Assembly (NCBI GenBank): GCA_031216915.1
Contig: CM062297.1
Span: 365,627,704-365,691,703 of the forward strand
Direction of reading: 5' to 3'
Source: Pictodentalium vernedei
Lineage: Eukaryota > Mollusca > Scaphopoda > Dentaliida > Dentaliidae
Length of the DNA stretch: 64,000 bases
Shown: positions 1 to 11,889 of the stretch, one piece after another
How the letters are laid out: each line of letters opens with the position of its first letter
Position numbering within the stretch: the stretch's first letter is position 1
Notes under the pieces: generated by a model
What the model was told of the DNA's origin: nothing
Seen by the model: the letters and a program-made list of their open reading frames with translations, nothing else
Database searches by the model: none
Position numbers and translations under genes: made by a program

Positions 1-350
1 TCGGTCACTAAATACCATAACAGCCCACAACATATACTGTTCATATGAAAGAAAATGACAAAATATTCAGAAAAGAACATGTATATACCACATGTATTCA
101 GTTTTAGGCCTAAAAATTGCCTCTCCAATTTTATTATTTTTCTCCTTTTTGCATACAAAACAGCTTATGATCATTCATTGGCATGGGCTCTCTGAATATC
201 AACATCAACATAATGTATTGCAGGAAAATAAAAAATTATTCGGTCACTAAATACCATAACAGCCCACAATATATACTGTTCATATAAAAAAAAATGGCAA
301 CATATTCAGAAAAGAACATGTATATACCACATGTATTCAGTTTTAGGCCG
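1..350. repeat. Direct repeat pair, about 111 bp
   Basis: A block starting TCGGTCACTAAATACCATAA at 1-112 recurs at 240-350 with only a few differences, separated by about 128 bp of A+T-rich sequence. The second block runs straight into the inverted-repeat element that follows. No coding potential is seen. This may be a segmental duplication or the edge of a larger repeat that starts outside the window. Confidence 0.85.
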
Positions 351-736
351 AACAAATTAAAAATCTGTTTCTCAGGTTCTCCCGCATGGTCCTTTTGGCT
401 TTCACATGCGCTCTTTTATAACAAATCCAAACTTAAAAAAATAAAAAATTAAATGTTTTATGTCTGATATTTTACCCAAGTTAATAAAATTGATAAATTT
501 GTCCCTTGCGTGCTTTAGCATTGTAAAGCCTTCTTGCACTCCAAGGATGAAATACACCACCAGCCATGCTATTCTGTAAATTATGAGGCTTAAAACATAA
601 AACAAACCAAGAACATGAACTTTTGATGGCAAGAAAATAATTATAAAAATTAAAAATAAAATAAAAAAATGCCCGCCCACAAGCAATTTTACAAAAAATG
701 GTCTGAGAAAGAGATGATCTACTTTGTGGTGCCTTA
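345..736. mobile_element. AGGCCT-type MITE, copy a
   Basis: Non-autonomous inverted-repeat element. Its left end contains the block CTGTTTCTCAGG and its right end the inverse, GGTCTGAGAAA, followed by a degenerate GGTGCCTT. The middle holds a hairpin built from CCCTTGCGTGC and GCACTCCAAGG. Fuller copies at 4881-5365 and 17660-18048 share the whole layout, which identifies the family. No transposase is encoded and the superfamily is unknown. Confidence 0.75.
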
Positions 737-953
737 AAGATAGATATGTAGATCATGGAAGTTTGCAATTCAATCCTTGAACATCCTGGAAAAGTCCTTG
801 AATTTCAAACTAAATTTGGAGTATGTTCCCTGTTAGGAACACAGTGTTAAGACCCCAAACTAATGCGCTTGTGTGTAGGCTGCATTTTTTTTTTTCACTG
901 CTCTGTGTTTTCGTAAAGTTTCATAGTGAAAATCCAACATTTATCTTTGAAAA
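737..953. other. Unassigned, possible LINE leader
   Basis: This stretch contains a short piece (about 770-835) that resembles the CCTTGAATTT-rich MITE at 33778-34217, then an A+T-rich segment that may be the 5' part of the LINE. No gene is seen. Confidence 0.4.
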
Positions 954-1394
954 TTGACAAGGACTATTGGTATGTATTTCCTGAACATTTTATGTGAATT
1001 TTTTGGAGAAAATCTTCGGAAATTCAACATTGTTGAGACATTTGTAGTTGTGTACTGTACGACAGTGATCACTAATCACTGTCCACTATTCACACCGATG
1101 GATCAATTTGATAATTACCATTGCGAGTGTAATAATTCTACAGCTGTTTGCATGGCCAGTGAAGCAAATCGACAATCGATCTATTATAACCCAGAGATAT
1201 TGCGTGGATTTAACATTCGACCTGCCAACGGCTACACTGTAAATCCACAGATATTCGCCCGCATCAAAGAATTGGGAATTTTCTGGAGGCGGCGAAATAG
1301 AAAAGGAGGGTGCAGACGCTTCGCAGTGCAAGGCCGCCCTAAACTCAACCCTGATAATTTGATACCAGTCTGTGTCAGCTCGGACAAACCTGTT

Positions 1395-2060
1395 AAGGCG
1401 TGTTTATTCAATGTCCAGTCGGTCCGAAATAAAGTTGACGATGTTCGCAGTGTGCTGGAAGACAACGACATATTGCTGAGCATGTTAACAGAAACTTGGT
1501 TAACTCCTAGCGACGATCTCCTCATACAAGAGCTTAAACAACCTGATAAATCATTTGATCACGTTCAGAGATCCGGTCGACGTGGCGGAGGGGATGGAGT
1601 GCTATACGACAAAGCAATCAAAATAAAATTTGAACCAGTTTGTAAATTCAAATCTTTTCAGTCATTAGTGGGTTTACTCGAGCACGAATCCCATACAATA
1701 CGCATAATCCTAGTGTATAGACCTCCATATGGGAAAAAAACAAAGCCCCTGAGAATCCATTCGTGCCTGAATTCTCCGAGTTTCTTTCACCTCATGTGAT
1801 TTCAAAAGGACCACTAATAGTAGCTGGTGACTTCAACTTCCACGTAGATGACCCCAATGACTCCTATGCCTCCAATTTCATGGACTGTATAAATACTATG
1901 GGACTGTATCAACACGTTAACAAGCCTACCCACGGGAAGGTTCATGTATTGGATCTTCTCATCACACGTGAGACTGACAAGCACATGCTAACTAACATTG
2001 AAGTCATCGATGTGGCACTAAGTGACCATCACCTTGTCTCATTCGACAATATGTTGCCCG
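1395..2060 (+). pseudogene. LINE endonuclease domain (broken)
   Basis: The exonuclease-endonuclease-phosphatase fold is recognisable in order: LFNVQSVRNK (metal-binding Asn), LTETWL (catalytic Glu), RIILVYRPP, VAGDFNFHVD and finally LSDHHLVSF (catalytic Asp-His). The reading frame changes at an A-run near 1734-1740, between VYRPP and VAGDFN, and again near 2338-2345 just before the RT region. The protein upstream (from 954) has a basic patch, WRRRNRKGG. LINE endonucleases make the first-strand nick that primes reverse transcription. Confidence 0.88.
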
Positions 2061-2328
2061 TTTCACCATCACAAAGAGCCAAAATTGCATACCGGAAATA
2101 CAGACATATCGAGTCTGCTGAGTTCATGTCATCGGTATACCCAGTAACCAAAGAAATATCCCAATCTGACATTGAATCTTTAGTTGGAGAATTCAACAAA
2201 ATGTCAACGGAACTTATTGATAAATTTGCCCCACTTCAAACAAAGTCAGTGACTAAACATCAGCTAGCTCCCTGGTTTACGGATGAAATCAGAGATGCCA
2301 AACAAAACCGTCGTACACTTGAATTGAA

Positions 2329-4242
2329 TTGGAGGAAAACAAAACAGTTCATCGTGAAATATATGTCTGCCAACGGAATCACGTGAACGAACTTGTGATA
2401 AATGCGAAGAAATTGTATTTTTCAGCTGTCGTGAATGACAACATACGACATCCTCGTGTTCTCTCGGAAGTTATGGACAAATTATTGCACATGAAGGGTA
2501 CTTCAATTCTACCAGATCGTAAATGTGACCTTGAGATTGCAGACAAGTTTGCTACATTCTTCCATGAAAAAATCGCAACCATACGATCTGGATTGGCCCA
2601 AAGCGTCCTCTGCCAGTCCGATGTTGTAAACACACAGAATAGACCTTTGGTGAACGTTGTAAACTTCCATTCATTCCAACCATTATCTGAGGGTGACATT
2701 TGTACCCTGGTACGAAAATCGCCATCCAAACAATGCCCTTTAGATATCATTCCTACGAAGTTGCTAAAATCATGCCTACCTGCTTTTGTTCCTTGGTTGT
2801 TGGAAATCGTCAACACATCACTATCATCTGGAGTATTTCCATCGACCATGAAACAGGCTCTTGTTACCCCTCTTCTTAAAAAAACGTCACTTGATCCCGA
2901 AATTCTGAAAAACTACCGCCCTGTATCTAACTTAAGTTTTGTTTCCAAGCTATTAGAACGTGCAGTGTCGAAACAGCTACGGGAACATCTGTCACAATGT
3001 TCGTTGTCAGAAGAATTCCAATCTGCCTATACGCCACTTAGTAGTACGGAAACAGCACTCCTGCGTGTCCAGAATGACATCTTGTTGTATATGGACCGTA
3101 AGGAGGTTTCCTGTCTTGTTCTACTGGATTTAAGTGCTGCATTTGACACCATTGACCATGCAGTGCTTCTTAATATCCTTATGACTTGAATAGGCATCAG
3201 TGGAACAGCACATGAGTGGTTTAAATCGTATCTTTCTGATCGGACACTAAGAGTAAATGTAAACGGTACCTATTCCACTGAGGTTCCATTAGAGTTTGGT
3301 GTACCACAGGGGTCCATCCTTGGGCCTCTGTTGTATGTTATATATGTCCTGCCATTGGGCGACATAATTCGTAAGCACGGACTTGATTTTCATTTTTATG
3401 CGGACGACACACAACTCTACATTTATTTTAGAGCCCACCAAGAGGTGTATGCAGTTCACTCGTTAGAACATTGTGTAGATGACATTAAGTCGTGGATGAC
3501 ATTAAACTTTCTTAAGCTCAATCCCGACAAAACCGAAGTTATCTACATTGGATTACGTGGCCAGCTTTCAAAGCTGTCCCGTATTTATCCAAATTTTGAT
3601 GGCAATCTGATTTCTCCATCCACCATGGTGCGTAACCTCGGATTTTTCATGGATGCGACACTGTCTGCTGACTATCATGTCACACAGGTGTGTCGGACAA
3701 CATATTATCACTTATGAAACATCAGCAGGGTGCACATCGTGGTTGACGAGGATGTCGCCAAACAGTTAGTTCATGCGTTTGTCACCAGTCGCCTGGACTA
3801 CTGCAATTCCTTAATGTACGGCTGTAAACGGTCCCTACTACATAAACTGCAGCTTGTCCAAAACTGTGCTGCCCGATTGATTGTTAAAAGGAGGAAATCG
3901 TGTCATTTAACACCCTTACTGTACCATCTTCATTGGCTACCCATTGAAAAACGCATTGATTTCAAAATCATCGTAACTGTCTATAAATGTCTAAATGGAT
4001 TGGCCCCTACATATCTCAGCAAATTACTTCAACGATACGTTCCCACACGATCTCTGAGATCCTCCTTCACAAATAATCTTTGTCACAAGACCAGTACCCT
4101 TGTAACTGCTGGAAATCGGGCCTTCTCCGTTGCCGGACCTCTTCTCTGGAACAATCTGCCTGATCACTTGAAATCACCACAAACATATCAGACCTTCAAA
4201 ACTAACCTTAAGACGCACTTATTCGGTAAAACCTATACATAA
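2329..4242 (+). pseudogene. LINE reverse transcriptase and C-terminal domain (broken)
   Basis: One frame carries the whole RT and C-terminal region, interrupted by TGA at 3187-3189 and 3715-3717. Motifs in order are LKNYRPVSNLSFVSKLLER, LLDLSAAFDTIDH (first catalytic Asp), GVPQGSILGPLL and YADDTQLY (catalytic Asp pair near 3403-3408). The C-terminal part has SRLDYCNSLMYG, NCAARLIV and LHWLPIEKRI, the conserved block that follows RT in CR1/L2-group elements, then GPLLWNNLP, and ends in TAA at 4242. The two stops mean no full-length enzyme can be made. Confidence 0.92.
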
Positions 4243-4367
4243 ATTGTCCTTCTATCTTTATGATTAACACAGAGCTGACTTTATTTATTTTTTTAAGTTT
4301 GTAAAGCCTGAGAGCACATTTGCATGGAGTCATGGCTCTAAACTGTATTTATTATTATTTATTATTA

Positions 4368-4587
4368 AGAGGAATAGTATTGAGGAAAAAGTGTGACCAC
4401 AAAATCAGGCAGAGAATTCAGAGAATCAAACGCATTGTGACTGAGAAATTGTCTTATGGCTTTTCTCTCCATAACACTGTAGAATCTCAAAAATTTGTGA
4501 GAAAATGTAAGAACATTGGATCTGATGCTATTTTTATTATGCTCTGCGAAACAATTTCAGGGTAGCATGTAGTCACTGCTTTGTCCA
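4368..4587. other. Unassigned spacer
   Basis: Single-copy-looking sequence between the LINE tail and a microsatellite. No exon or repeat structure is recognised. Confidence 0.5.
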
Positions 4588-4599
4588 CCCATTCATCAG

Positions 4600-4698
4600 T
4601 CCATCCATCTGTCCATCCATCCATCCATCCATATCCATCCATCCATCCATCCATCCATCCATCCATCCATCCATCCATCCATCCATCCATCCATCCAT
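4600..4698. repeat. (ATCC)n microsatellite
   Basis: About 24 near-perfect ATCC units, with one AT-containing interruption near 4632. It explains the Met-Asp-Gly-Trp-like open frames on the other strand, which are not genes. Confidence 0.97.
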
Positions 4699-4730
4699 TC
4701 GTGCATCTGTCCTTCTGCAGCGATATCTCC

Positions 4731-4875
4731 ACACCAGGTGGGGTTCCAAGGTGGTGTACTGAAGTCTCGACCTAGTCTCTGGATCACATATTGACTCGTC
4801 GTAACAGATTTGTCAATATATGTCTTAAGACGAGGTCGAGACTTCAATACGCCATCTCAGAAACCCACATGGTTG
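4731..4875. repeat. Foldback element, copy a
   Basis: A long imperfect inverted repeat: GTGTACTGAAGTCTCGACCT on the left pairs with AGGTCGAGACTTCAATACGC on the right, around a loop near 4790-4815. A diverged copy with the same arms lies at 40336-40479, so this is a small dispersed family rather than a chance hairpin. Confidence 0.8.
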
Positions 4876-4880
4876 TAATA

Positions 4881-5365
4881 AGGCCTAAAAAGTTAAAAAT
4901 CTGTTTCTCAGGCCCTCCCACATGGTCCTTTTGGCTCACATGCTCTCTTTTTATAACCAATGAAAACTTTAAAAAAATAAACAATTGAATGATTTATGTG
5001 TAATGATTTTTGGCTTTTGTCCCACATGCTCTCTTTTTATAACCAATGAAAACTTTAAAAAAATAAACAATTGAATGATTTATGTGTAATATTTTGCCCA
5101 AGTTAATAAAATTGATAAATTTGTCCCTTGAGTGCAACAAGGCTTTAGCATTGCAAAGCCTTCTTGCACTCAAGGGACGAAATACTCCACCATCCATGCT
5201 ATTCTGTAGATTATGAGGACAAAAACATAAAACAAACCAAGATCATGAATGTTTAATGGCAAAGAAATAATTACAAAAATAAAAAATAAAATAAAAAAAC
5301 CACTCGCTTGCATGCAGTTTTACAAAAAATGGCCTGAGAAACACAAGATCTACTTTGTGAGGCCT
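4881..5365. mobile_element. AGGCCT-type MITE, copy b, next to a host exon
   Basis: Terminal inverted repeats start AGGCCT, with the subterminal block CTGTTTCTCAGGCC on the left and its inverse GGCCTGAGAAAC on the right. A roughly 80-bp internal segment (about 4937-5010) is duplicated at about 5023-5095, and a hairpin of CCCTTGAGTGCAACAAGG lies in the middle. The right end is only 28 bp from the splice junction of the next exon. Confidence 0.85.
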
Positions 5366-5393
5366 AACCTATATTTTTGTTCATTATTTGCAG
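5364..5393 (+). promoter_or_regulatory. Branch point and 3' splice site of the PDE exon
   Basis: CTAAC at 5364-5368 is a good match to the animal branch-point consensus. It is followed by a T-rich tract and TTTGCAG ending at 5393. The first two bases of CTAAC belong to the MITE end and the rest to the flank, so the candidate branch site lies on the junction. Branch use is inferred. Confidence 0.65.
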
Positions 5394-5477
5394 GATATGA
5401 TGGACAGAGATAAGAAGGATCAACTACCAAATATGCAAGTGGGATTCATAGATGGTGTGTGTTTGCCAGTATATGAG
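5394..5477 (+). CDS. PDE5-like: PDE5/6-like phosphodiesterase, penultimate coding exon
   Basis: An 84-bp exon between TTTGCAG and GTGAGTG, in phase 0 at both ends, giving 28 residues. It contains MMDRDKK, then MQVGFID, then CLPVYE. In PDE5/6/11-type enzymes this segment forms late helices of the catalytic domain; the Gln of QVGFID is the invariant glutamine that binds the cyclic-nucleotide purine, and the Phe three residues on forms the hydrophobic clamp. The family hydrolyses cGMP (PDE5, PDE6) or cGMP and cAMP (PDE11) in the cytosol or at membranes. MMDR resembles PDE6 and MQVGFID resembles PDE5, so the copy may branch near the PDE5/6 ancestor. Earlier exons, with the metal-binding His-Asp residues and any GAF domains, are outside the window. 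Confidence 0.9.
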
Positions 5478-5489
5478 GTGAGTGTTATT

Positions 5490-8400
5490 AATATACAGTA
5501 GATCCACCATGGACTGATCGTAATCTACATGTGGGCAGTGATGTCCATGCATGCATTTACCAGGTAGTAAAAATCATCAGCAGCAAAATTTTGTTATACC
5601 CGGTGCTTCATTAATTAAATTTATGATGATTATTTCTATAATTAGTGTTTGAAATCTAATATTAATGTGTCCGTAGAAATATTGCCCACCCGTGGAAAGT
5701 GAACAGTTCACTGCTGCAATACTGTATGAATGGCTTTGGAGAGCCGCACCCTAAGGGGAACGGAGATTTTTTTCCGTCTTTGAAAGCTGTTTCTCATAAA
5801 GAGAAGGCCGAATAAAGCAATGTCTTGATATTTAGTATTCAACTTTCTTTTATTGAATAAAGATTGTTTAAACAGAATTCAAAGATTAAATTTGCTATCA
5901 TTCTGGGAGTGGCATAATATTTTCATTGCCAAAATTTTTAGAACTCTAGGGCATATGTGTTTGAAATTTTAGAGTTTGTGGCACAATGTCCATCAAGGTT
6001 GATCAAGGCTTCCTTTGTTTTCACCAATAGAATCATGCATATGGTTCAAAAATATTCAAAACTTAAGGGGACGTCTGACCTAACTGTGGTCAATTTGTTG
6101 ACATTTTTCCCCATTGCCCCAGAAACAGATTAGAGAAGTAAGGAAAGGCAAATTTATATATCAAAATAATGAGTAAAGTGCATAGAAAAGGTATATATAA
6201 TTTTTTCAGGAAAAAAGTGAATTTTATAATTTTGAAGAAGATTAATTTGCCAATGGCATAAATAGCAAACCCGTAAAACCACAAATTGATTAGTAATTCA
6301 AAAGCCTTGTCTTCATTGTAATGATAACATACTACAGACTAGGTGAAAGCATTTTTATGACACACACTCTGGTGTGTTGTGATGTTGGAATGCAATACCA
6401 CCAACACAAATTTTGGGTGCTCTGTGTGTGGCCATGTTTCAATGACGTTTATTCTGGTCATATGATTCTGATGTGATTCTTGCTGGAATATTCATTTTGG
6501 GCGATCTAAGAATGCAAGGACGTGATCATGCCTTTTATTTGTTCGAGACAATGTATGAGTGGATTTGCAAAGAAGTTACAACAAATACTTGAGCTGTTAA
6601 TGTCATAACTGCTAAATATGCTTTGAAATTCCCTCCACCGCCATGAAATATTTACAGGCTGTCTGAACTTTTTTGTTGACAAAAATCTGAATCCTTGCAC
6701 ACTAAAAAGATAACATGAACTACTTGTAAAAAAAAATAACCGAGTGTATAAATCGGGACGATACACATAAAATAAAGTTATATTCATAAAAAGTAAGCTT
6801 AATGCTTCAGAAATCACTATTTTCTCAAAGTATATTATAAGTGAGCTGGAACTATATTGAGTGTGTTGATTTCCCACAATGTTATGAAGTTATTTACATC
6901 CTAGTAACCATGGATCTCTTCCACCACTGTGTTGATGTTTGCAAAGGACCGATGAAAGATGGGTTGAAAATGATGCATTCGCACATTTAAATAAGGTGCG
7001 ATTGGACGATGCTGTGAATTTAGTTTTTTCTTGCAAACAACCATAAGAACACAAGCGTCGATCAGTGTATTTTGTCATCGTTTTAGACTGACAAATGTGA
7101 CAAATCTCCTTTACCGGAAACTGTCTTGCAATTTGCATATCATAGTAAACATAACAGAGGTCAGCGTGACCATGATGGTCAAAACCCAAACAAATTATCA
7201 AATCCACGGTCAAAATTTGCTGCAATTGGAATTTAAACAAATGAAATACACGAAATATATGCAGTTTCTTCAGTATCTGTGCCAAGTTACTTTTTAATCT
7301 GACACACCAGACCACATGCGTTCAGTTTCATTTGTCAGCATTATACTGTCTGCAGATTTTTGTGGTAATAGTACAAGAGGGCGACAGAAGCCAAATTTTA
7401 GCTGTGTGTAGCCGTTGTAGCGTGTATTTCTTCCACACATTTTTTCCAGAGTTATGGTCCTTTTTCACTCTTTCGAGTTAGAAAATTTTGTTTATAACTA
7501 GTTGATTTGTAACAATTTGTTGAAAAGTGCCTGCTGGCACCCTCCAATTAATTGCAACAAAATAATTTTAGTGAATATTTTGTTCCTATTACTTATCAAG
7601 CAACAGGCTAATGAATATTCTGTAAAGCCACCAATGTGGCATTTGGCACTTTTATCGGAGCTATTTGGAGGCTTCTGGAACTCAATATGTTGATGAAGGG
7701 TTTTTCTATTCACCCATTAATTGGTAAATGAAGTGTTATATTTGGAAGTAATAAGCATGAACGGATCAGAAAGTCTAAAAAAAATGTTTTGCTATGTAAT
7801 ATGATTTTTGCAGATACACTCATTTGGAGGGTTACCTGTTTGATAGTGTTTGGAGCATGTGTGTTGCCAGAATTTTCAAAAAGAGTTAAACTTTGATGAA
7901 AAAGGCATATGCCATGAGTGCTGAAGGTAAAGGCACACTGGGGAGGGGCATCCCCCCCCCCCCCCCCCCCTCAGGAAATGTTTTATCAAATGGAGCTTTC
8001 TTGTCACCTTTTGGGGATTTCTTTGCATACTGCGTTCTTGAAAAAATATGTGGACACCTATGAATGTGAGACCCACTGGATGTGCCTTCCTGATCTCAGT
8101 ATGCCAATAAGCCTCTTTTGGAAAAGTACAGACAATAATGGTTGTGTAGGGTTAATTTGATGTGTTTTGAATAACAATATTCTTTTATATACATTTGATG
8201 GTTTATTACAGTAACGAGTTACAGCTACTCTTATTTCTTCTCCAGCAGATAGCTTGAGTGTATTGGTGTCCAAGAGTAAAAGAACCTATGTTACTAATTG
8301 ATAAATCAGACAAATTTAACAATTTAATCACTATCAAATTGATGCATGGGATAAAACGGGTTACAGTGCAAGGGATTTGTAAATATATTTATTCATCTAC

Positions 8401-9074
8401 AAGGTATGACTTTGCAGTGCATTCTACATAGGAGATTATCATAGTTTCTTTCCAAACCACACAGTGACACATACATCTTTATATTGGGAGACACTTTTTT
8501 GTCTTTCCATACTTCTTCTAGTGGACTTCTTCAAGTTGACCTTTGATGACCTCCCCAAATCAAAACATAAACAAAAGAAAATGTCTGCCTTCAAGCAGTG
8601 AGCACTCCACTTATAACATTTGGTCTCAATCTTTATTACTTTCAAGAATTAGGAAAAGATTTCTTCGAGTATGTACTTCAATGTTTCTAGAATACAGGTA
8701 TTTTATTGTAAAAGTTTTGTTCCCTTACTTATTCCATAGCAGACTTTCAGGCAGGGCTATCTACACATGACAGCAGTTCCATGGCAAATTCCAGTTTCCA
8801 CATGTTCTTTGTTTCATTCCAAGCATTTTGATAAAAAATTTATTGGGGTTATTCATTTTGGGCCTTTTTAGACTTTGAAGAAAATCACCTGAAATTTGAC
8901 CAAAGTTAAGTTGGATGCCCCCTTAATAGGTATGCATGCATTGAAATAATTTTGTTTGTTCAGATTTAACAACATTTTCCACAGCCATGATCATATTGTG
9001 TCAGAATCAAGTAACATTAGACTAACAAAAGATACTTGGAGATAATTGATTAAGTACATGTTAATCCTAAGCAT
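5490..9074. other. Intron segment without recognised features
   Basis: A+T-rich sequence, no exon-like open frame with splice sites and no clear repeat family. A run of 19 C residues lies at 7952-7970. The open frame on the - strand at 6890-7315 has no recognisable motif and no support as a gene. Confidence 0.5.
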
Positions 9075-9307
9075 ACAACCCTTTACTCAATGAATCGGCC
9101 ACATCCGTCCGCGTAATATGCAAGTTCAGCAGCTGAAACAATATTATTTTTTTAAAAATATCAACAAAACCATATCATGTGTCCCCTCTTTGGAACGAGC
9201 TCATTCCAATGAGGGGTCACATGATTGGTTGAAATTTTTTGAAAAATTTAAAAAAATGATATTTAAAATAATAAATTTTGATATCGTTTGCATTGGTAAA
9301 GGGTTAA
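9075..9307. mobile_element. ACCCTTTAC-type MITE
   Basis: It starts CAACCCTTTACTCAA and ends GGTAAAGGGTTAA, with a central hairpin of GGAACGAGCTCATTCC. A close relative lies at 20122-20371 and related copies at 35671-35920 and 47617-47784. The TTAA at the termini suggests a TTAA target, as in piggyBac-type elements; that link is inferred. Confidence 0.8.
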
Positions 9308-9989
9308 AAATAAAACAAAAGATTTGAGAACATTTTTTGTTTGTTTTTGTAAAGAATCGATTGAATAACATTGTTAGTTATCATTCTTTTCCATAAGCCA
9401 TCCCACTTCTCAGATGTAACACTGGCATATTTTGCATGGAATTACCATTCCAGCTTACTTCAAAGCACCAGAGTTTGAATGTCACACACACTGTAAATAC
9501 TCAGCTCATGTGGAAAATCATTATCTTTTTATTTTGAGCGACTTACCATTCCATTTCAATCATGTTATCCTCTAAAAGTAGCAGTAGTGATATTTCAGCT
9601 ATAAAAATTCAACTCTTGATTCCATGGAAATTTCACATGACAGTTCCACTAATAGTGAAACTGTTAATTTTTTGCCTGTGATGCTAATTCTTGTGGTGAG
9701 TTCTGTGGGTACGGATCGAAGAACAATTTTCAAATCACAGTGGGTGAGGTCACAGGCCCATCCAGTATTTGTGGTGATAAAAAGGAAGATGTAATCCCCC
9801 CCAGCCAGGCACGACCCAGTCGTTCCATAAGTAATACAAGAGAGTTTGTCCCAACCTGCATGAGAACGAATACATAAAACCTCTCAATGCCCTCATAGGA
9901 GAGGGGAGGGGGGGGGGGGGGGGAATTGAGTAAAGATACTACCTTCCATAATTCTGATAAAAAGTCTGAGATAAATAGACAGAACCACA
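9308..9989. other. Intron segment without recognised features
   Basis: No gene seen. A G-run of about 16 lies near 9908-9923. The short piece at 9590-9660 is unassigned. Confidence 0.5.
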
Positions 9990-10122
9990 CAAGCATTTGA
10001 ATGGATTAATGTTTATCGCACAAGTTTGGTTGGGCGCAAGAATACCACAAGAGGCGAAGCCTCTAGTGGTATTCTGTGCCAAACCAAACGAGTGTGATAA
10101 ACATTAACCCATTCAAATGCTT
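9990..10122. repeat. Foldback palindrome, about 130 bp
   Basis: AAGCATTTGAATGG on the left pairs with CCATTCAAATGCTT on the right. Further in, TTAATGTTTATC pairs with GATAAACATTAA and AGAATACCAC pairs with GTGGTATTCT. The apex is AGAGGCGAAGCCTCT. It may form the left end of the element entered at 10113. Confidence 0.85.
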
Positions 10123-11303
10123 ATGTGCTTCTGAATTTATTACACACCTTCGCAAATTTCTGAAACAGGCCTTTCACGGTAATATTAAGTGAGAATTAAC
10201 CTATCCTTCTGAGACGTAAAGGAAATAAAATAAGACAAAAATCCAAATTATTGTTCACAGGCAGGAGACCAGTCTTATTGTTATTTCGTACGCCGATTGA
10301 ACTTTCATTCATAGTTTCACTTGCAAATTGTAATGGCTAATGCATCACCACTTCAATCGATGAAACACTGTTCATCTGAAATACAGTTTACCGTCTTTTT
10401 ATGCCTCAATTTTACAGTGCGAATTCTGAACGGTTGATGTGATCCCACCAAAAAAGTTACCACACATTCACAAGAAACAATAGGTGTAAATTCGGAAAAT
10501 CCATCAATGAGATATTATTAAAAAAAACTCACATGTTTATCTGACTTCCAAATTCCATGCGACTATTGTTACTCGAATGATTGACAGACAGGTTCAGATT
10601 TAAGTCAAGATTACAGTAGCCATTGTCAATTCATCCCACGTAAATTAAATTTATATCCTTATTATCCAAGAGAAATGATAGTATTGTTCACTATGCCTGC
10701 TCAAAATTTATTAAAGTTCGTGTTATGGCCTTTAACAGGGGTACAGAATCAATACAAAATCAAGTGAATATCGACAAGCAATTTGTTTTGTATTTCGAAT
10801 TGGTGACCTAGAAACTTTCTCGAGCAACGTCATTCATTCGAAATGACATCACTCATAGACGCTTTCATATTCTGTCTACATTGTTCTTTAGTTTGAAATG
10901 TATGTCAGTCATTTCCATGCCATACTTTAACCCATCGGGTTATTTAATCAATAGAGTGTCAGTATTGTTCGCGTTAAGAAAATAAATTAGAAAGTTTCTT
11001 TTGATGGTCGGTCAGTGTAACGGACATGAGTTTCATCAGAAACAATATAAACTCAGATAGTATAGACCGCGAACATCCACTTTACAACATCAAAATAAAT
11101 GACCCTTTGCATCGAAACAGGCCCATGTACTGTATCCCCAGAAATATGACTGGTCCCATTCTTACATTAAAAAAGTGCAAAAATCTGTATCCCACACATG
11201 TGCAATAAAAGTTTATTTCATCACACATCCTAGAATGTCGTGAACAAACCTTAATTTTAAATGGGTGTGTAATAAATATTATTGATAAACATAAGCAATT
11301 CAT
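10113..11303. mobile_element. Possible inverted-repeat element, 1.2 kb
   Basis: ATTTATTACACACC at about 10134-10147 recurs inverted as GGTGTGTAATAAAT near 11264-11277, and TGCTTATGT outside it recurs as ACATAAGCA. That suggests a non-autonomous DNA element. No transposase is recognisable inside and target duplications are not clear, so this is tentative. Confidence 0.3.
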
Positions 11304-11789
11304 GACATATTTGGTTCTGATTCTCAGGTCAAGCATGGATCTTTACCCAGTGATGTTCAAATGGGACAAGATCTAATCATAATGGATTAGTAACCGACAG
11401 CTTGTCGGAGGTTGATTTTTTTAACTTATCTAAACCTTTTCCTGCTGTCATTAAATATGTGCAGGGAGTAAATAGTAAAATAGTAGATTTTGCCAAGCAA
11501 ACGATAAAATGGAAATAATTAACCAACATCCTGTTCCCAAAAACTGTACTGCACCCAAAATCAGTAATGAATTTTAGCAACATTCGGACACATGATTGTC
11601 AGTTACAAGACACACAAAAAATTATGACACATGCTATGACTCCACTCTTCAAGATGGTTCATGATTTAAAAGGAATGAAACACACTGTTGAAACTTTGAA
11701 AAACAAGAAAATAAATAGAATAACTTACACATTGCTTTCTGGTTTGTAACCATGAACCAAATGAATTCCTTTCAAATATTTTCTTTGAA
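11304..11789. other. Unassigned intron segment
   Basis: No repeat or exon recognised with confidence. The last part may already belong to the retroelement relic that follows. Confidence 0.4.
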
Positions 11790-11889
11790 AAAAAAATCTG
11801 GAAAATGAAACCAGTGATCTATCTGAAAACCTTGAATAAATATTTTCTAATGGTTACATGCCTTACAGTTGATCAATGTTGATGATTTT

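Larger units (their letters stand above)
954..4367 (+). mobile_element. L2/CR1-group non-LTR retrotransposon (LINE), broken
   Basis: The element carries an apurinic-type endonuclease followed by a reverse transcriptase and ends in a short (TTATTA)n tract near 4346-4367, the type of 3' microsatellite seen in CR1/L2-like LINEs. The RT signatures GVPQGSILGPLL and FHFYADDTQLY with the spacer PLGDIIRKHGL are typical of the L2/Crack/Maui branch. The product would nick target DNA and copy its RNA in place. No separate upstream ORF1 is recognisable, so it is either 5'-truncated or a single-ORF lineage. Two frame changes and two in-frame TGA codons make it inactive, but it is otherwise nearly complete, suggesting moderate age. 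Confidence 0.92.

Noticed and set aside
4487-4847. Met-Asp-Gly-Trp repeat open frames on the - strand
   Set aside because: They are translations of the (ATCC)n microsatellite.
6890-7315. 141-codon - strand open frame as a gene
   Set aside because: No domain, signal or splice pattern, and no similarity recognised; it lies in the sense intron of the PDE gene.
11264-11300. AATAAA-type polyadenylation site for a nested gene
   Set aside because: No gene is recognised upstream; the sequence is better explained as part of a possible inverted-repeat end.
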